Shown: positions 47,788 to 57,126 of the stretch, one piece after another
How positions within the stretch are numbered: the stretch's first letter is position 1
Layout of the letters: the number at the start of each line of letters is the position of its first letter
NCBI GenBank assembly: GCA_017940895.1
Contig: JAGAXM010000019.1
Coordinates: 37,673 to 101,672 of the forward strand
Length of the DNA stretch: 64,000 bases
Direction: 5' to 3'
DNA from: Clostridiales bacterium
GTDB taxonomy: Bacteria; Bacillota; Clostridia; Saccharofermentanales; Saccharofermentanaceae
Translations under genes and position numbers: made by a program
Notes under the pieces: generated by a model
What the model was told of the DNA's origin: nothing
The model's database searches: none
Seen by the model: the letters and a program-made list of their open reading frames with translations, nothing else

Positions 47788-50226
47788 ATGAACAAGATAC
47801 TTCTTAACAACAACTGGACCATGAGAAGAACAGACACCGAAGACATATTCCCGGCAACCGTTCCGGGTTCGGTCTACGGCGATCTGCTCAGCAACGGGCA
47901 GATGGACAATCCGTTCTGGAAAGACAACGAGATAAAAGCGCTGAAGCTCATGGACTTCGACTATGAATATGAGACCATCTTCGATGCGGATGAGAGCTTC
48001 CTGAACTCCGATCAGACTGTCATCAGATTCGACGGACTCGACACCCTCGCCGACGTATATCTTAACGGCGAACTTATCATCACCGCGAACAACATGCACA
48101 GGACCTGGGAGTGCGACGTGAAGGCTCTTCTTAAGAGCGCCGGCAACACACTTAAAGTGATCTTCCACTCCCCGACCAAGTTCATTGACGAAGCTTTCGC
48201 GCTGGCTCCCACGCTCGGCACAGAGGACTGTATGCCCGGCTTCGTCCATATTCGAAAAGCACACTGCATGTTCGGCTGGGACTGGGGCGCGCACCTTCCC
48301 GACATGGGGATCTGGCGCGACGTATCGCTCATCTCTTACAACACAGTAAGACTGAACTCAGTAAGCTTCACTCAGCATCACGGCGAAAATACAGTTCTCG
48401 AGATCACCCCTGAATTCGAGGTGTTAGACGAAAGCAAAAACTTCACAATCGAATATGAAATAACCGCGCCCGACGGCACGAAGCGCACCTTCAGGAACGA
48501 AGACAACAAGATCGAGATCGACCCCGCGACACGCTGGTGGCCCAGAGGCTACGGCGAGCAGAATCTGTACACGGTAACTGTCAATATCTGCGACGGTGAT
48601 ACAGTACTGGATTCCATGACCAAGCGCATAGGAATCAGAACGATCACCATGGACAGAACTCCCGATGAGTGGGGCGAGAAATTCTGTGTGAGAGTTAACG
48701 GAATTAATATTTTCGCGATGGGTGCAGACTACATTCCCGAGGATCACCTGCTCGGCAGAGTCACACCCGAGACCACACGCAAACTTCTCGAGAAAGCGTT
48801 ATTCGCGAACTTCAATTCCATTCGTGTCTGGGGCGGAGGATACTACCCGGACGACTGGTTCTACGATATGTGCGACGAGATGGGCATAATCGTATGGCAG
48901 GACTTCATGTTCGCATGCGCGGTCTACGATCTGACGCCCGAATTCGAGGCGAACATCCGTGCGGAGTTTAAGGACAACATCGTAAGGTTAAGACACCACG
49001 CGTCGCTCGGTCTCATGTGCGGCAACAACGAGATGGAGCAGTTCGTCAAAGAAGGCGTCTGGGTAAGCAAGCCGCAAGAGGTCGAAGACTACACTAAGAT
49101 GTACGAGCAGATCCTCCCGGAGATGATGAAGGAGCTGGCGCCTCAGGTCTTCTACTGGCCGGCGAGTCCGTCTTCAGGCGGAGGCTTCGACGAGCCGCAG
49201 GACGAGAACCGCGGCGACGTTCACTACTGGGATGTATGGCACGGCAACAAGCCCTTCTCAGAGTACAGGAAATTCCATTTCCGCTATCTGTCTGAGTTCG
49301 GTTTCCAGTCCTTCCCGTCGAAGAAGACAGTCGAGACTTTTACCGACGACGAGCGCGACATGAACATCTTCTCCTACATCATGGAGAGGCATCAGCGTAA
49401 CGGTGCTGCGAACGGCAAGATATTGAACTATATGCAGCAGACCTTCAGGTATCCGACAAATTTCGACACGCTGATCTATGCCTCGCAGTTGCTGCAGGCT
49501 GAAGCGATCCGTTACGGAGTCGAACACTTCAGAAGAAACAGAAACGACGACAGATGCATGGGAGCTGTGTACTGGCAGTTCAACGACTGCTGGCCGGTCG
49601 CTTCCTGGTCGAGCGTCGACTACGAAGGAAGACTCAAGGCACTTCATTATTATGCGAGACGCTTCTTCGCACCGGTAATGATATCCTGCGAAGAAGAGGG
49701 CATGCTCGGAAGCGGGCAGGAGTTAGTAAGACTCCCGTTCGGGTTTAATAAGTCCGTAAGGCTGTGCGTGTCCAACGAGACTTTGGAAGAGAAGCTGGTT
49801 CAGATCAACTTGGAGATCAGGGACAGCAAGGCCAATATCCTGGATGGCTTCTGCACCACGCGAACAGTCCCCGCGCAGACTTCCCTGTGGCTCGAAAAGC
49901 AAGATCTTCCCGACATCGATATCCGGAACGAATATGTAAGCTACCGGGCGCTGATCGGAGATGAGATCGTCTCCGAAGGAACCGTGATCTTCTCGCTGCC
50001 GAAGTATTTCAGATACATAGATCCCCATCTAAGTTATAAGGTCGACGGCAACAAAATTACGGTATTTGCAGACGCTTACGCGAAGAGCATCGAGATAAGA
50101 AACGACAATGACGATCTGATCCTCACAGACAATTTCTTCGACATGAATGCAGGAGAAAAGACAGTCGAAGTATTAAGCGGAGACATAACGAATCTCAGAT
50201 TAAGAAGCGTATACGACATAAATTAA
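47788..50226 (+). CDS. GH2 beta-mannosidase
   Basis: 812 residues, no signal peptide. NWTMRRTDTEDIFPATVPGSVYGDLL near the start and FGWDWGAHLPDMGIWRDV near 160-180 are characteristic of beta-mannosidases within GH2. Acid/base E415 is in CGNNE and nucleophile E503 in SEFG. It releases mannose from the non-reducing end of beta-mannosides in the cytoplasm. It heads a plus-strand operon of four genes; the next three handle mannose, fructose and beta-glucosides. Confidence 0.93.
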   Translation: MNKILLNNNWTMRRTDTEDIFPATVPGSVYGDLLSNGQMDNPFWKDNEIKALKLMDFDYEYETIFDADESFLNSDQTVIRFDGLDTLADVYLNGELIITANNMHRTWECDVKALLKSAGNTLKVIFHSPTKFIDEAFALAPTLGTEDCMPGFVHIRKAHCMFGWDWGAHLPDMGIWRDVSLISYNTVRLNSVSFTQHHGENTVLEITPEFEVLDESKNFTIEYEITAPDGTKRTFRNEDNKIEIDPATRWWPRGYGEQNLYTVTVNICDGDTVLDSMTKRIGIRTITMDRTPDEWGEKFCVRVNGINIFAMGADYIPEDHLLGRVTPETTRKLLEKALFANFNSIRVWGGGYYPDDWFYDMCDEMGIIVWQDFMFACAVYDLTPEFEANIRAEFKDNIVRLRHHASLGLMCGNNEMEQFVKEGVWVSKPQEVEDYTKMYEQILPEMMKELAPQVFYWPASPSSGGGFDEPQDENRGDVHYWDVWHGNKPFSEYRKFHFRYLSEFGFQSFPSKKTVETFTDDERDMNIFSYIMERHQRNGAANGKILNYMQQTFRYPTNFDTLIYASQLLQAEAIRYGVEHFRRNRNDDRCMGAVYWQFNDCWPVASWSSVDYEGRLKALHYYARRFFAPVMISCEEEGMLGSGQELVRLPFGFNKSVRLCVSNETLEEKLVQINLEIRDSKANILDGFCTTRTVPAQTSLWLEKQDLPDIDIRNEYVSYRALIGDEIVSEGTVIFSLPKYFRYIDPHLSYKVDGNKITVFADAYAKSIEIRNDNDDLILTDNFFDMNAGEKTVEVLSGDITNLRLRSVYDIN

Positions 50227-50236
50227 GGAGGTTCCC

Positions 50237-51463
50237 ATGAACAGCAAATACATCATCGATACCGAAGAGAATAAATCATTCATGAAGGGACTCACGGAAG
50301 ACCTTCTTAAGTTCGGGCACAAGTTCCCTGCCCCGACAGGTTCTTCATACTACCTGGGCGACGACGGCACACCTTGGACAGACAGACCGCGTGAGACTTG
50401 GATCACTTGCCGCATGGCGCATGTATACAGCATCGGTTCCGTCCTGGGTCACGAGGGTTCAGAGAAACTGATCGATCAGGCGCTTAAAGGTATAAAAGGC
50501 GAGCTTCACGATGACATCAACGGCGGATGGTATCCGGGTGTAACCGCTGACGGCAAGATCCTGCCCGACAAACAGTGCTATGCTCACGCTTTCGTAATCC
50601 TTGCTGCAAGCTCCGCTTTACTTGCCGGAAGACCGGGTGCAGAGGAACTTCTGAAGGAAGCCCTGGAGCTCTACGACAAGAGATTCTGGAACGACGAGGA
50701 AGGCTTGGCATGTGACACCTGGAATACGGAATTTACAGTCTGCGATCCTTACAGAGGACTTAATGCGAACATGCATACGGTCGAGGCATTTCTCGCAGTC
50801 GCTGACGTTACCGGCAACGATCTTTACAGGGAGCGCGCAGGCAGGATCATCGATCATGTAATTACATGGGCGAAGAATAACAACTGGAGAATTCCGGAGC
50901 ATTTCACAAGCGACTGGGAAGCTGATCTCGAGTGCAATAAGGACAGACCCGCAGATCAGTTCAAGCCCTACGGCGCGACTCCCGGTCACGGCATCGAATG
51001 GTCAAGACTCATCACCCAGTGGGCGACTTCAACTTACGAAGATAAGGCTCAGGCTAAGGCTTACATCGATGCCGCCGAGAACCTGTTCAACCGCGCGATT
51101 ACAGATGCATGGAACGCCGACGGTGCGCCCGGCATCGTCTATACGACAGACTGGGACGGCAAGCCCGTCGTCCATGACAGAATGCACTGGACTTTGGCCG
51201 AAGCGATCAACACCTCCGCCGTCCTCTACAGAGCAACCGGGGACTCCAAATACACTGACAACTATGCAGAGTTCATGCAGTACTTGGACGAGAAAGTATT
51301 GGACCACGAGAACGGTTCCTGGTTCCATCAGTTGGACCGCGACAACAACGTCATCGGCACAGTATGGCCGGGTAAATCCGACATCTACCACGCACTGCAG
51401 GCAACACTTATCCCCTACTGTGATATCTCTGTTTCCGTAGCAGTCGCGGCCGGAAGAAAGTGA
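50237..51463 (+). CDS. AGE-family sugar isomerase, probable mannose isomerase
   Basis: 408 residues, an (alpha/alpha)6 barrel of the N-acyl-glucosamine 2-epimerase family. PTGSSYYLGDDGTPW and ETWITCRMAHVYSIG near 35-70, NANMHTVEAFLA near 175 and HWTLAEAINTSAVLYRATGD near 310 match YihS-type aldose-ketose isomerases, in which these His residues are catalytic. It would convert mannose to fructose. AAGGAGG lies before the ATG, 10 bases after the mannosidase gene. Cellobiose 2-epimerase is the main alternative, but the fructokinase next door favours isomerase. Confidence 0.85.
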   Translation: MNSKYIIDTEENKSFMKGLTEDLLKFGHKFPAPTGSSYYLGDDGTPWTDRPRETWITCRMAHVYSIGSVLGHEGSEKLIDQALKGIKGELHDDINGGWYPGVTADGKILPDKQCYAHAFVILAASSALLAGRPGAEELLKEALELYDKRFWNDEEGLACDTWNTEFTVCDPYRGLNANMHTVEAFLAVADVTGNDLYRERAGRIIDHVITWAKNNNWRIPEHFTSDWEADLECNKDRPADQFKPYGATPGHGIEWSRLITQWATSTYEDKAQAKAYIDAAENLFNRAITDAWNADGAPGIVYTTDWDGKPVVHDRMHWTLAEAINTSAVLYRATGDSKYTDNYAEFMQYLDEKVLDHENGSWFHQLDRDNNVIGTVWPGKSDIYHALQATLIPYCDISVSVAVAAGRK

Positions 51464-51471
51464 GGCAATAC

Positions 51472-52434
51472 ATGAAGCATGAAGTAATTGCACTCGGCGA
51501 ACTTCTTATTGATTTTACGATGAACGGCTTAAGCGAGCAGGGCAACAACCTCTTCGAGGCAAACCCCGGAGGCGCGCCCTGCAACGTGCTTTCGATGCTA
51601 AGCAAGCTCGGAAAGAATACCGCATTCATCGGTAAAGTCGGCGACGATCAGTTCGGCAGGATGCTCCGCAACACGATCGAAGATGTCGGCATCGACAGCA
51701 CGTATCTTCTTAATGATCCCGACATCCCCACCACGCTTGCTTTCGTACATAAACTGCCCGACGGCGACAGGGATTTCTCCTTCTACAGGAAGCCTGGCGC
51801 AGACATGATGCTCAAGGCAGACGAGATTAAAGAGGAGATGTTTGAAGACGCTAAGATTTTCCATTTCGGCACGCTTTCCATGACGGCACCCGAGGTGCGC
51901 GAAGCAACACTGAAAGCTGTTGAGATCGCGAAGAGCAAGGGAATGATCATCTCGCTCGACCCGAACCTCCGCCCTCCCCTCTGGGATTCCATGGAGAACG
52001 CACGCGGGCAGATGATGAATGCGATCTCGCTATGCGACGTGCTCAAGATCTCCGACAACGAGGTGCAGTTCTTATCAGGCAAGGATGATTACGACGAAGG
52101 CATCCGTTTTATCCGCGAGAAGTTCAACACCAAGCTTATCTGCCTCACCCTGGGCAAAGACGGAAGCCGCGCTTACTATAAGGATCTTCGCGTCGAGGTG
52201 CCGGGCTTTAAGCAGGAACATGTCATCGACACGACAGGCGCGGGCGACACCTTCTGCGCGTGCATGTTAAACTACGTCTGCGAGAACGGTCTCGATAACC
52301 TGAACGAGGACAACCTGCGCGACATGCTTACTTTCGCGAACGCAGCCGCATCTCTCGTCACGTCGAAAAGGGGTGCTATCAAATCGATGCCCGGCAAGGA
52401 CGAAGTACTCGAACTGATTAAAGGAGCACAATAA
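51472..52434 (+). CDS. PfkB-family fructokinase
   Basis: 320 residues from ATG 51472 (GAGG upstream), 8 bases after the isomerase gene. GELLIDFTMNGLS at the N-terminus, NPGGAPCNVLSMLSKLG and FIGKVGDDQFG form the sugar site; DTTGAGDTFCA near 265 is the second PfkB signature with the catalytic Asp. The pattern is that of bacterial fructokinases (ScrK). It makes fructose 6-phosphate from the isomerase product. Confidence 0.92.
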   Translation: MKHEVIALGELLIDFTMNGLSEQGNNLFEANPGGAPCNVLSMLSKLGKNTAFIGKVGDDQFGRMLRNTIEDVGIDSTYLLNDPDIPTTLAFVHKLPDGDRDFSFYRKPGADMMLKADEIKEEMFEDAKIFHFGTLSMTAPEVREATLKAVEIAKSKGMIISLDPNLRPPLWDSMENARGQMMNAISLCDVLKISDNEVQFLSGKDDYDEGIRFIREKFNTKLICLTLGKDGSRAYYKDLRVEVPGFKQEHVIDTTGAGDTFCACMLNYVCENGLDNLNEDNLRDMLTFANAAASLVTSKRGAIKSMPGKDEVLELIKGAQ

Positions 52435-52435
52435 T

Positions 52436-54847
52436 ATGACAAGATGGATCAGACATTTATATCAGCCGGGATTACCTTTAGGCGAAGACGGCAGACGCGT
52501 TACAGGCTCACCCGAGCACATCGAATTATCACGCCGCGGTGCGACTGAAGGCATGGTCCTTCTTAAGAATGAGGACAAGAACCTCCCTGTTAAGACCGGC
52601 GCGAAGATCGCGCTTTTCGGCAAGGGCACGGTCGATTATGTTAAGGGCGGCGGAGGCTCCGGCGACGTTACCGTTAAGTATGTAAGAAACTTCTACGAGG
52701 GCATGAAGATCAAAGAAGCTGAAGGCAAAATCAGCATCTACCGTGATCTTGTTAAGTTCTATGAGGATGACATCAAGACGCAATATGAAGCAGGACGCGA
52801 TCCCGGAATGACGGTCGAACCTGTTATCCCCACTGAACTTCTGGACGGCGCAAGAGAATTCGCCGACACCGCGATCATCACCCTCTGCAGATACTCAGGC
52901 GAAGGCTGGGACCGCAATACTTCTTCCGAGAATATCGATTATCTCTGGGAAGGCGAGCGCAGACTGGCAGAACTTCAGGAAGCCGTATTCCCCAAGGGCG
53001 ACTATTACTTAACACCCAACGAGATGAAGATGATCGAAGACGTTAAGTCGAAGTTTAGTAACATCATCGTCGTACTTAATGTCGGCGGCGTCATGGAGAC
53101 GGAGTGGATTAGAAACGATGCGAAGATCTCGTCTGCTTTGTACGCATGGCAGGGCGGCATGGAAGGCGGTCTTGCTGCGGCTGACCTTATCGTCGGCGAC
53201 GCGAATCCTTCGGGTAAACTCGTCGATACTTTCGCGCGCTCCCTGGAAGATTATCCATCGAGTTACAACTTCCACGACAGCAACGACTACGCCGAGTATA
53301 CGGACGACATCTATGTAGGCTACAGATATTTCGAGACCATCCCCGGTGCAGCCGGGAAGGTGGTCTATCCGTTCGGCTTCGGTCTGTCGTATACAAGCTT
53401 CGAGAAGAAGGTTGCTGCAGTTAATATCGATACCGATGTTATTACTGTGAAAGTAAACGTTAAGAACACGGGCGACCTCGCGGGAAAAGAAGTCGTGATG
53501 CTCTACTACTCCGCTCCGCAGGGCGTGCTCGGCAAACCTGCTAAAGAGCTCGGCGCTTTTGTTAAGACCGGTCTTATCGCACCCGGCACAGAAGAAGTAG
53601 TAACTCTCACTTTAAGCATCCCGCAGATGGCATCTTACGATGACACCGGCAAGATCAATAAGTCTTCATGGATCCTCGAGAAGGGCGACTACAAGTTCTT
53701 CATCGGAAACAACATCCGCGAGCTCAAGCAGATCGATCAGGTGTACAGCATCGATGAAGACAGCGTCGTTTGTGAATTAACAGAAAGGATCGCACCCTCC
53801 CGGCTTACAGAGAGATTAAGACCCGACGGCACGATGGAGAAACTTGAGACGAAGCCTTATGCGCCTGATGTAAGCATCCTCCCCCGAATGACCAACCAAG
53901 AGACCGAGGGCATATGTCCCTGCGAGAGAGAAAGAAAGCTCTACAACATCTCGGACAGAGCAGAAATCATGTTCGAGGACGTCGCTGACGGCAAGAATAC
54001 TCTCGATGAATTCATGGCGCAGTTAAGCGATGATGACCTGATCCACCTTATCGGCGGTCAGAAGAATCAGGGTGTATCAAACACTTTCGGTATCGGCAAC
54101 ATGCCCGAGTACGGTGTACCGGAAATATCAACGGCAGACGGTCCCGCGGGACTTCGCATCCTCCCCCACGTCGGCATCTACACGACTGCATGGCCGTGTG
54201 CAACCATGCTCGCATGCAGCTTTAATACGGAGCTTGCCGAGAGTATCGGACGCGCCACAGCCACCGAAGTTAAAGAGAATAACATCGGCATATGGCTCGC
54301 ACCTGCAGTCAACATCCACAGGACGCCGATGTGCGGAAGAAATTTCGAGTATTATTCGGAAGACCCGCTTGTCGCAGGCAAGATCGGAGCCGCTGTTGTT
54401 ACGGGTGTGCAGTCGCAGAATATCGCATCTACGGTAAAGCATTTCGCTGTTAATAACAAAGAGACGAACCGCAAGAACAGCGATTCCAGAGTGTCCGAGA
54501 GAGCCGCGCGTGAGATCTACCTGAAGCCTTTCGAGATCATCGTGCGCGAGGCGGACCCCATGTGCATAATGACCGCATACAACAAGGTTAACGGAATCCA
54601 GTGTTCCGAGAACGCGGAGCTCATCAACGGAATCTTAAGAGAAGAGTGGGGCTTTAACGGTCTCGTAATGACCGACTGGTGGACATCAGGCGAGCATTAC
54701 CTCGAGGCAAAAGCCGGTAACGATCTTAAGATGGGTAACGGTTACCCCGACAGAGTAAGGCAAGCGTACGATAAAGGCGAGATCACGCATGATCACCTTT
54801 ACGCCGCCGCGAAGCATGTGTTGGAATTAATTCTTAAGATGGAGTGA
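52436..54847 (+). CDS. Circularly permuted GH3 glycosidase
   Basis: 803 residues, no signal peptide. The domain order is reversed: the alpha/beta sandwich (ATEGMVLLKNEDKNLP near 35-50, CRYSGEGWDR, GDANPSGKL) comes first, then a fibronectin-like domain (about 330-440), and the TIM barrel last. The nucleophile is D747 in VMTDWW; KHFAVNNKE and HRTPMCGRNFEYYSEDP are barrel motifs. Rumen beta-glucosidases of Ruminococcus and Butyrivibrio have this order. It probably removes glucose (or another sugar) from oligosaccharides. One base separates it from the fructokinase gene. Confidence 0.92.
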   Translation: MTRWIRHLYQPGLPLGEDGRRVTGSPEHIELSRRGATEGMVLLKNEDKNLPVKTGAKIALFGKGTVDYVKGGGGSGDVTVKYVRNFYEGMKIKEAEGKISIYRDLVKFYEDDIKTQYEAGRDPGMTVEPVIPTELLDGAREFADTAIITLCRYSGEGWDRNTSSENIDYLWEGERRLAELQEAVFPKGDYYLTPNEMKMIEDVKSKFSNIIVVLNVGGVMETEWIRNDAKISSALYAWQGGMEGGLAAADLIVGDANPSGKLVDTFARSLEDYPSSYNFHDSNDYAEYTDDIYVGYRYFETIPGAAGKVVYPFGFGLSYTSFEKKVAAVNIDTDVITVKVNVKNTGDLAGKEVVMLYYSAPQGVLGKPAKELGAFVKTGLIAPGTEEVVTLTLSIPQMASYDDTGKINKSSWILEKGDYKFFIGNNIRELKQIDQVYSIDEDSVVCELTERIAPSRLTERLRPDGTMEKLETKPYAPDVSILPRMTNQETEGICPCERERKLYNISDRAEIMFEDVADGKNTLDEFMAQLSDDDLIHLIGGQKNQGVSNTFGIGNMPEYGVPEISTADGPAGLRILPHVGIYTTAWPCATMLACSFNTELAESIGRATATEVKENNIGIWLAPAVNIHRTPMCGRNFEYYSEDPLVAGKIGAAVVTGVQSQNIASTVKHFAVNNKETNRKNSDSRVSERAAREIYLKPFEIIVREADPMCIMTAYNKVNGIQCSENAELINGILREEWGFNGLVMTDWWTSGEHYLEAKAGNDLKMGNGYPDRVRQAYDKGEITHDHLYAAAKHVLELILKME

Positions 54848-54866
54848 CGGGCCTCAGCACCCGTCA
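54845..54866 (+). terminator. Hairpin at the end of the mannoside operon
   Basis: TGACGGG (containing the GH3 stop) and CCCGTCA with an eight-base loop. No T-run follows on either strand, so termination is uncertain. Confidence 0.45.
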
Positions 54867-54890
54867 ACACCGGATGTCGGTTAAGCAACA

Positions 54891-55301
54891 CTATTCATAC
54901 GATATGATCAAATTGATCCCGCTGTCCATTGTCTGGGAGACCAATTCGATGGATTCACCTGCAGCGATCTCGATCTCATCAACGGATTCAGCACGAAGAT
55001 TGATCGTCCCGTCGCTGTTCGGCTCGACGAGGCAGCCGTCTACAGCAAGAACGATCACATCTTCATTTACGGATTCGATCCCGATCCTGTAATAACCGTC
55101 GTCATATACCACATCGCCCGCCTCAAGCGGATTATATATAACAGGATCATTCACAGTAGATCCCGTCTCGTACCATTTAGTTTCCTGAACAGAAAGAGTC
55201 TTATCCACGGGACCTGCCTGAGTCTCTTCTGCGCTCTTGCACCCGGCAAACGCGAAAACAACTGCCAACATCACTACCGGTAAAAAGGATCTTATCTTCA
55301 T
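54891..55301 (-). CDS. Small predicted lipoprotein, unknown function
   Basis: 136 residues from ATG 55301 (GGAGGGAATTGTT upstream). Signal peptide with lipobox FAFAGC (Cys near 21). The rest looks like a beta-sandwich of about 100 residues: DGYYRIGIESVNEDVIVLAVDG and INLRAESVDEIEIAAGESIELV, in part, a pattern of simple secreted beta-domains. It converges on the GH3 gene. Function unknown. Confidence 0.75.
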   Translation of the reverse strand: MKIRSFLPVVMLAVVFAFAGCKSAEETQAGPVDKTLSVQETKWYETGSTVNDPVIYNPLEAGDVVYDDGYYRIGIESVNEDVIVLAVDGCLVEPNSDGTINLRAESVDEIEIAAGESIELVSQTMDSGINLIISYE

Positions 55302-55357
55302 AACAATTCCCTCCATACCCTTAAGACGTGAATCTGATCTTAAAGGTCACAAATCCG

Positions 55358-55984
55358 TTATCCCAACACGTAGTAATCCGGCTTATCCGCTTCCTTTTCC
55401 CAGAACTCGAACAGAGTATTCGCAATCGTCTTATCAAAGTAACCAACCTTGCCGTCGGGTCTCAATACAACATACGCTCCTTCGGCAACGTTAATAAACG
55501 GTATGCTTTGATCAGGCATCGTGATCCCCGCAGCTTCTTTAGGAGTCATGATGCGGTTGATAAGATGCTTATTCCCCTTTATGCTTCCGCATCCGACATC
55601 CTGATAAAACCAGCGAAGCTCATACGGGAACTCACGTCCCATCTTCTCCTCGGCAGCCCTGATCACGTCTTCGCTTACGGGAATACAATCGAAATTATCG
55701 TTCGAGATTATATAGTCGTAAACAGAAACATCCCGCGGCTCTTTGTTATTCCCGATGGTTTCAAGAGAAGCCGACGACAGATACCTGTCAGACCTCGTTC
55801 CCTGCTTAAAGAACTTGGCGTGCAGTCTTCCAAAGTCGCCGGAACGGTATTCCTTCTCAGTCAGCCTGAAGCAATTAAAGTATGTGGCAATACCGCCTGC
55901 TTCGACCTGCATAATGTACATCTCCAACTCGGGAGAGTACCCTACGATATAGTGATCAAAAACTCTTTTCTGCTCTAATTCCAT
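55358..55984 (-). CDS. SMI1/KNR4 (SUKH)-like protein
   Basis: 208 residues, no signal. The second half has the SUKH pattern: SEDVIRAAEEKMGREFPYELRWFYQDVGCGSI, read in part as MGREFPYELRWFYQDVG, then a Pro-Lys-Glu segment and DGKVGYFDKTIANTLFEFWEK at the end. SUKH proteins are frequent immunity proteins to secreted toxins. No toxin gene is adjacent, so an orphan immunity gene is possible. The N-terminal 90 residues are not recognised. Confidence 0.65.
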   Translation of the reverse strand: MELEQKRVFDHYIVGYSPELEMYIMQVEAGGIATYFNCFRLTEKEYRSGDFGRLHAKFFKQGTRSDRYLSSASLETIGNNKEPRDVSVYDYIISNDNFDCIPVSEDVIRAAEEKMGREFPYELRWFYQDVGCGSIKGNKHLINRIMTPKEAAGITMPDQSIPFINVAEGAYVVLRPDGKVGYFDKTIANTLFEFWEKEADKPDYYVLG

Positions 55985-56001
55985 ACTATGTATTATACAG
56001 A

Positions 56002-57000
56002 TTAATCACTTATACGTGACTCGTGCACGCCGCTTAACACAACAGCGATCGCGCCGTAGAGCACACCTGCGACAGGCCAGACGATCCAAGTGAAACCCCA
56101 GTTCATTGTAAGGAAGCTCCAGAGGAGATATCCCGCCGTGACTGTCAGCCAGTAAGCGGGCGCAACTGCCTTAAGAACAACATTGGTCTTGGCGGTCTTG
56201 TTGTAATCGCCTTCCTGCAAAAGCTTTGAATGACCGTCCTTGATGATGCCCGCGTTAACGATCATGAAGCAGGCAACGGCAATACACATGAGCATAACTC
56301 CTACCATGGCTATGGTAAGTGAATCTCCGTGTCCGTCTACGATCGCGCTTGCTACAACACCGATAACACCCGCAAGGATGAGTAACGTTCCTGCCGTGAT
56401 CGCAGTCACAAACTTAGGCTGGAACTTCTCTGCTCTGTCTTTTACCATGCCGTCGACGCCGTACTCAGTGTCGAAGATCTCCTTTTCGAGCCATTCCCAC
56501 TTCGATGCTGCGATGCCCGCAGGGATAAAGAAAACAAGTGCCGCCGCGATGAACATGAGAAGCACTACCACACCTACGCCGCCCGCGACGCTGTCTGTTA
56601 TACCGAACAGGCCCGCATCCTTCGCCGCTTCAAGCATAAGCAGCGGCACCGGACACAGTGTCGACAGCAGAACGCCGATCGCGATCTTCACCGCGAACTT
56701 CCTGTTCTCATTAAGAAAAGAATTCGCTTCCTCCATGCTGACCCGACGTAACGCTTTGCCCGTGTCTTCATCCGCTTCGCTTAAGGGGCGGACCGTCTCG
56801 TCGTCCTTAAGAAGATAATCCGTACTCACGCCGAAAAGCTTACTCATCTCGAGTATCCTCTGAAGGTCGGGGACACTCTGCGCGCCCTCCCATTTACTTA
56901 CCGACTGTCTGGAGACGCCCAATTTATCCGCGAGCTCCTCCTGGGACCAACCGTTCTTTTTTCTCTCATCAATGATCTTATCTGCAAGTATCATTTTCAT
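56002..57000 (-). CDS. XRE-family HTH protein with membrane domain
   Basis: 332 residues from ATG 57000 (AAAGGAG, five bases before). The N-terminal HTH is complete: RKKNGWSQEELADKLGVSRQSVSKWEGAQSVPDLQRIL, read in part as WSQEELADKLGVSRQSVSKW. Seven membrane helices follow from about residue 100. This fusion is common in Firmicutes and is thought to link an envelope signal to transcription. The promoter carries two TGCAACCG words that may be its own site. Confidence 0.88.
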   Translation of the reverse strand: MKMILADKIIDERKKNGWSQEELADKLGVSRQSVSKWEGAQSVPDLQRILEMSKLFGVSTDYLLKDDETVRPLSEADEDTGKALRRVSMEEANSFLNENRKFAVKIAIGVLLSTLCPVPLLMLEAAKDAGLFGITDSVAGGVGVVVLLMFIAAALVFFIPAGIAASKWEWLEKEIFDTEYGVDGMVKDRAEKFQPKFVTAITAGTLLILAGVIGVVASAIVDGHGDSLTIAMVGVMLMCIAVACFMIVNAGIIKDGHSKLLQEGDYNKTAKTNVVLKAVAPAYWLTVTAGYLLWSFLTMNWGFTWIVWPVAGVLYGAIAVVLSGVHESRISD

Positions 57001-57055
57001 TTCCACTCCTTTGCCGTAGTTTATGGCACTACGATACCAACACCCCCGGTTGCAG

Positions 57056-57084
57056 ACCATAAAGCCGACTTGTAAATGTGTCAA
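57056..57084 (-). promoter_or_regulatory. Promoter of the membrane XRE gene
   Basis: Minus strand: TTGACA (57079-57084), 17 bases, TATGGT (57056-57061). TGCAACCG occurs on both sides, near 57049 and 57091. Confidence 0.65.
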
Positions 57085-57126
57085 CTGACGGTTGCAATTG
57101 CGTATTTACGGGGTTTACAGCCGTTT

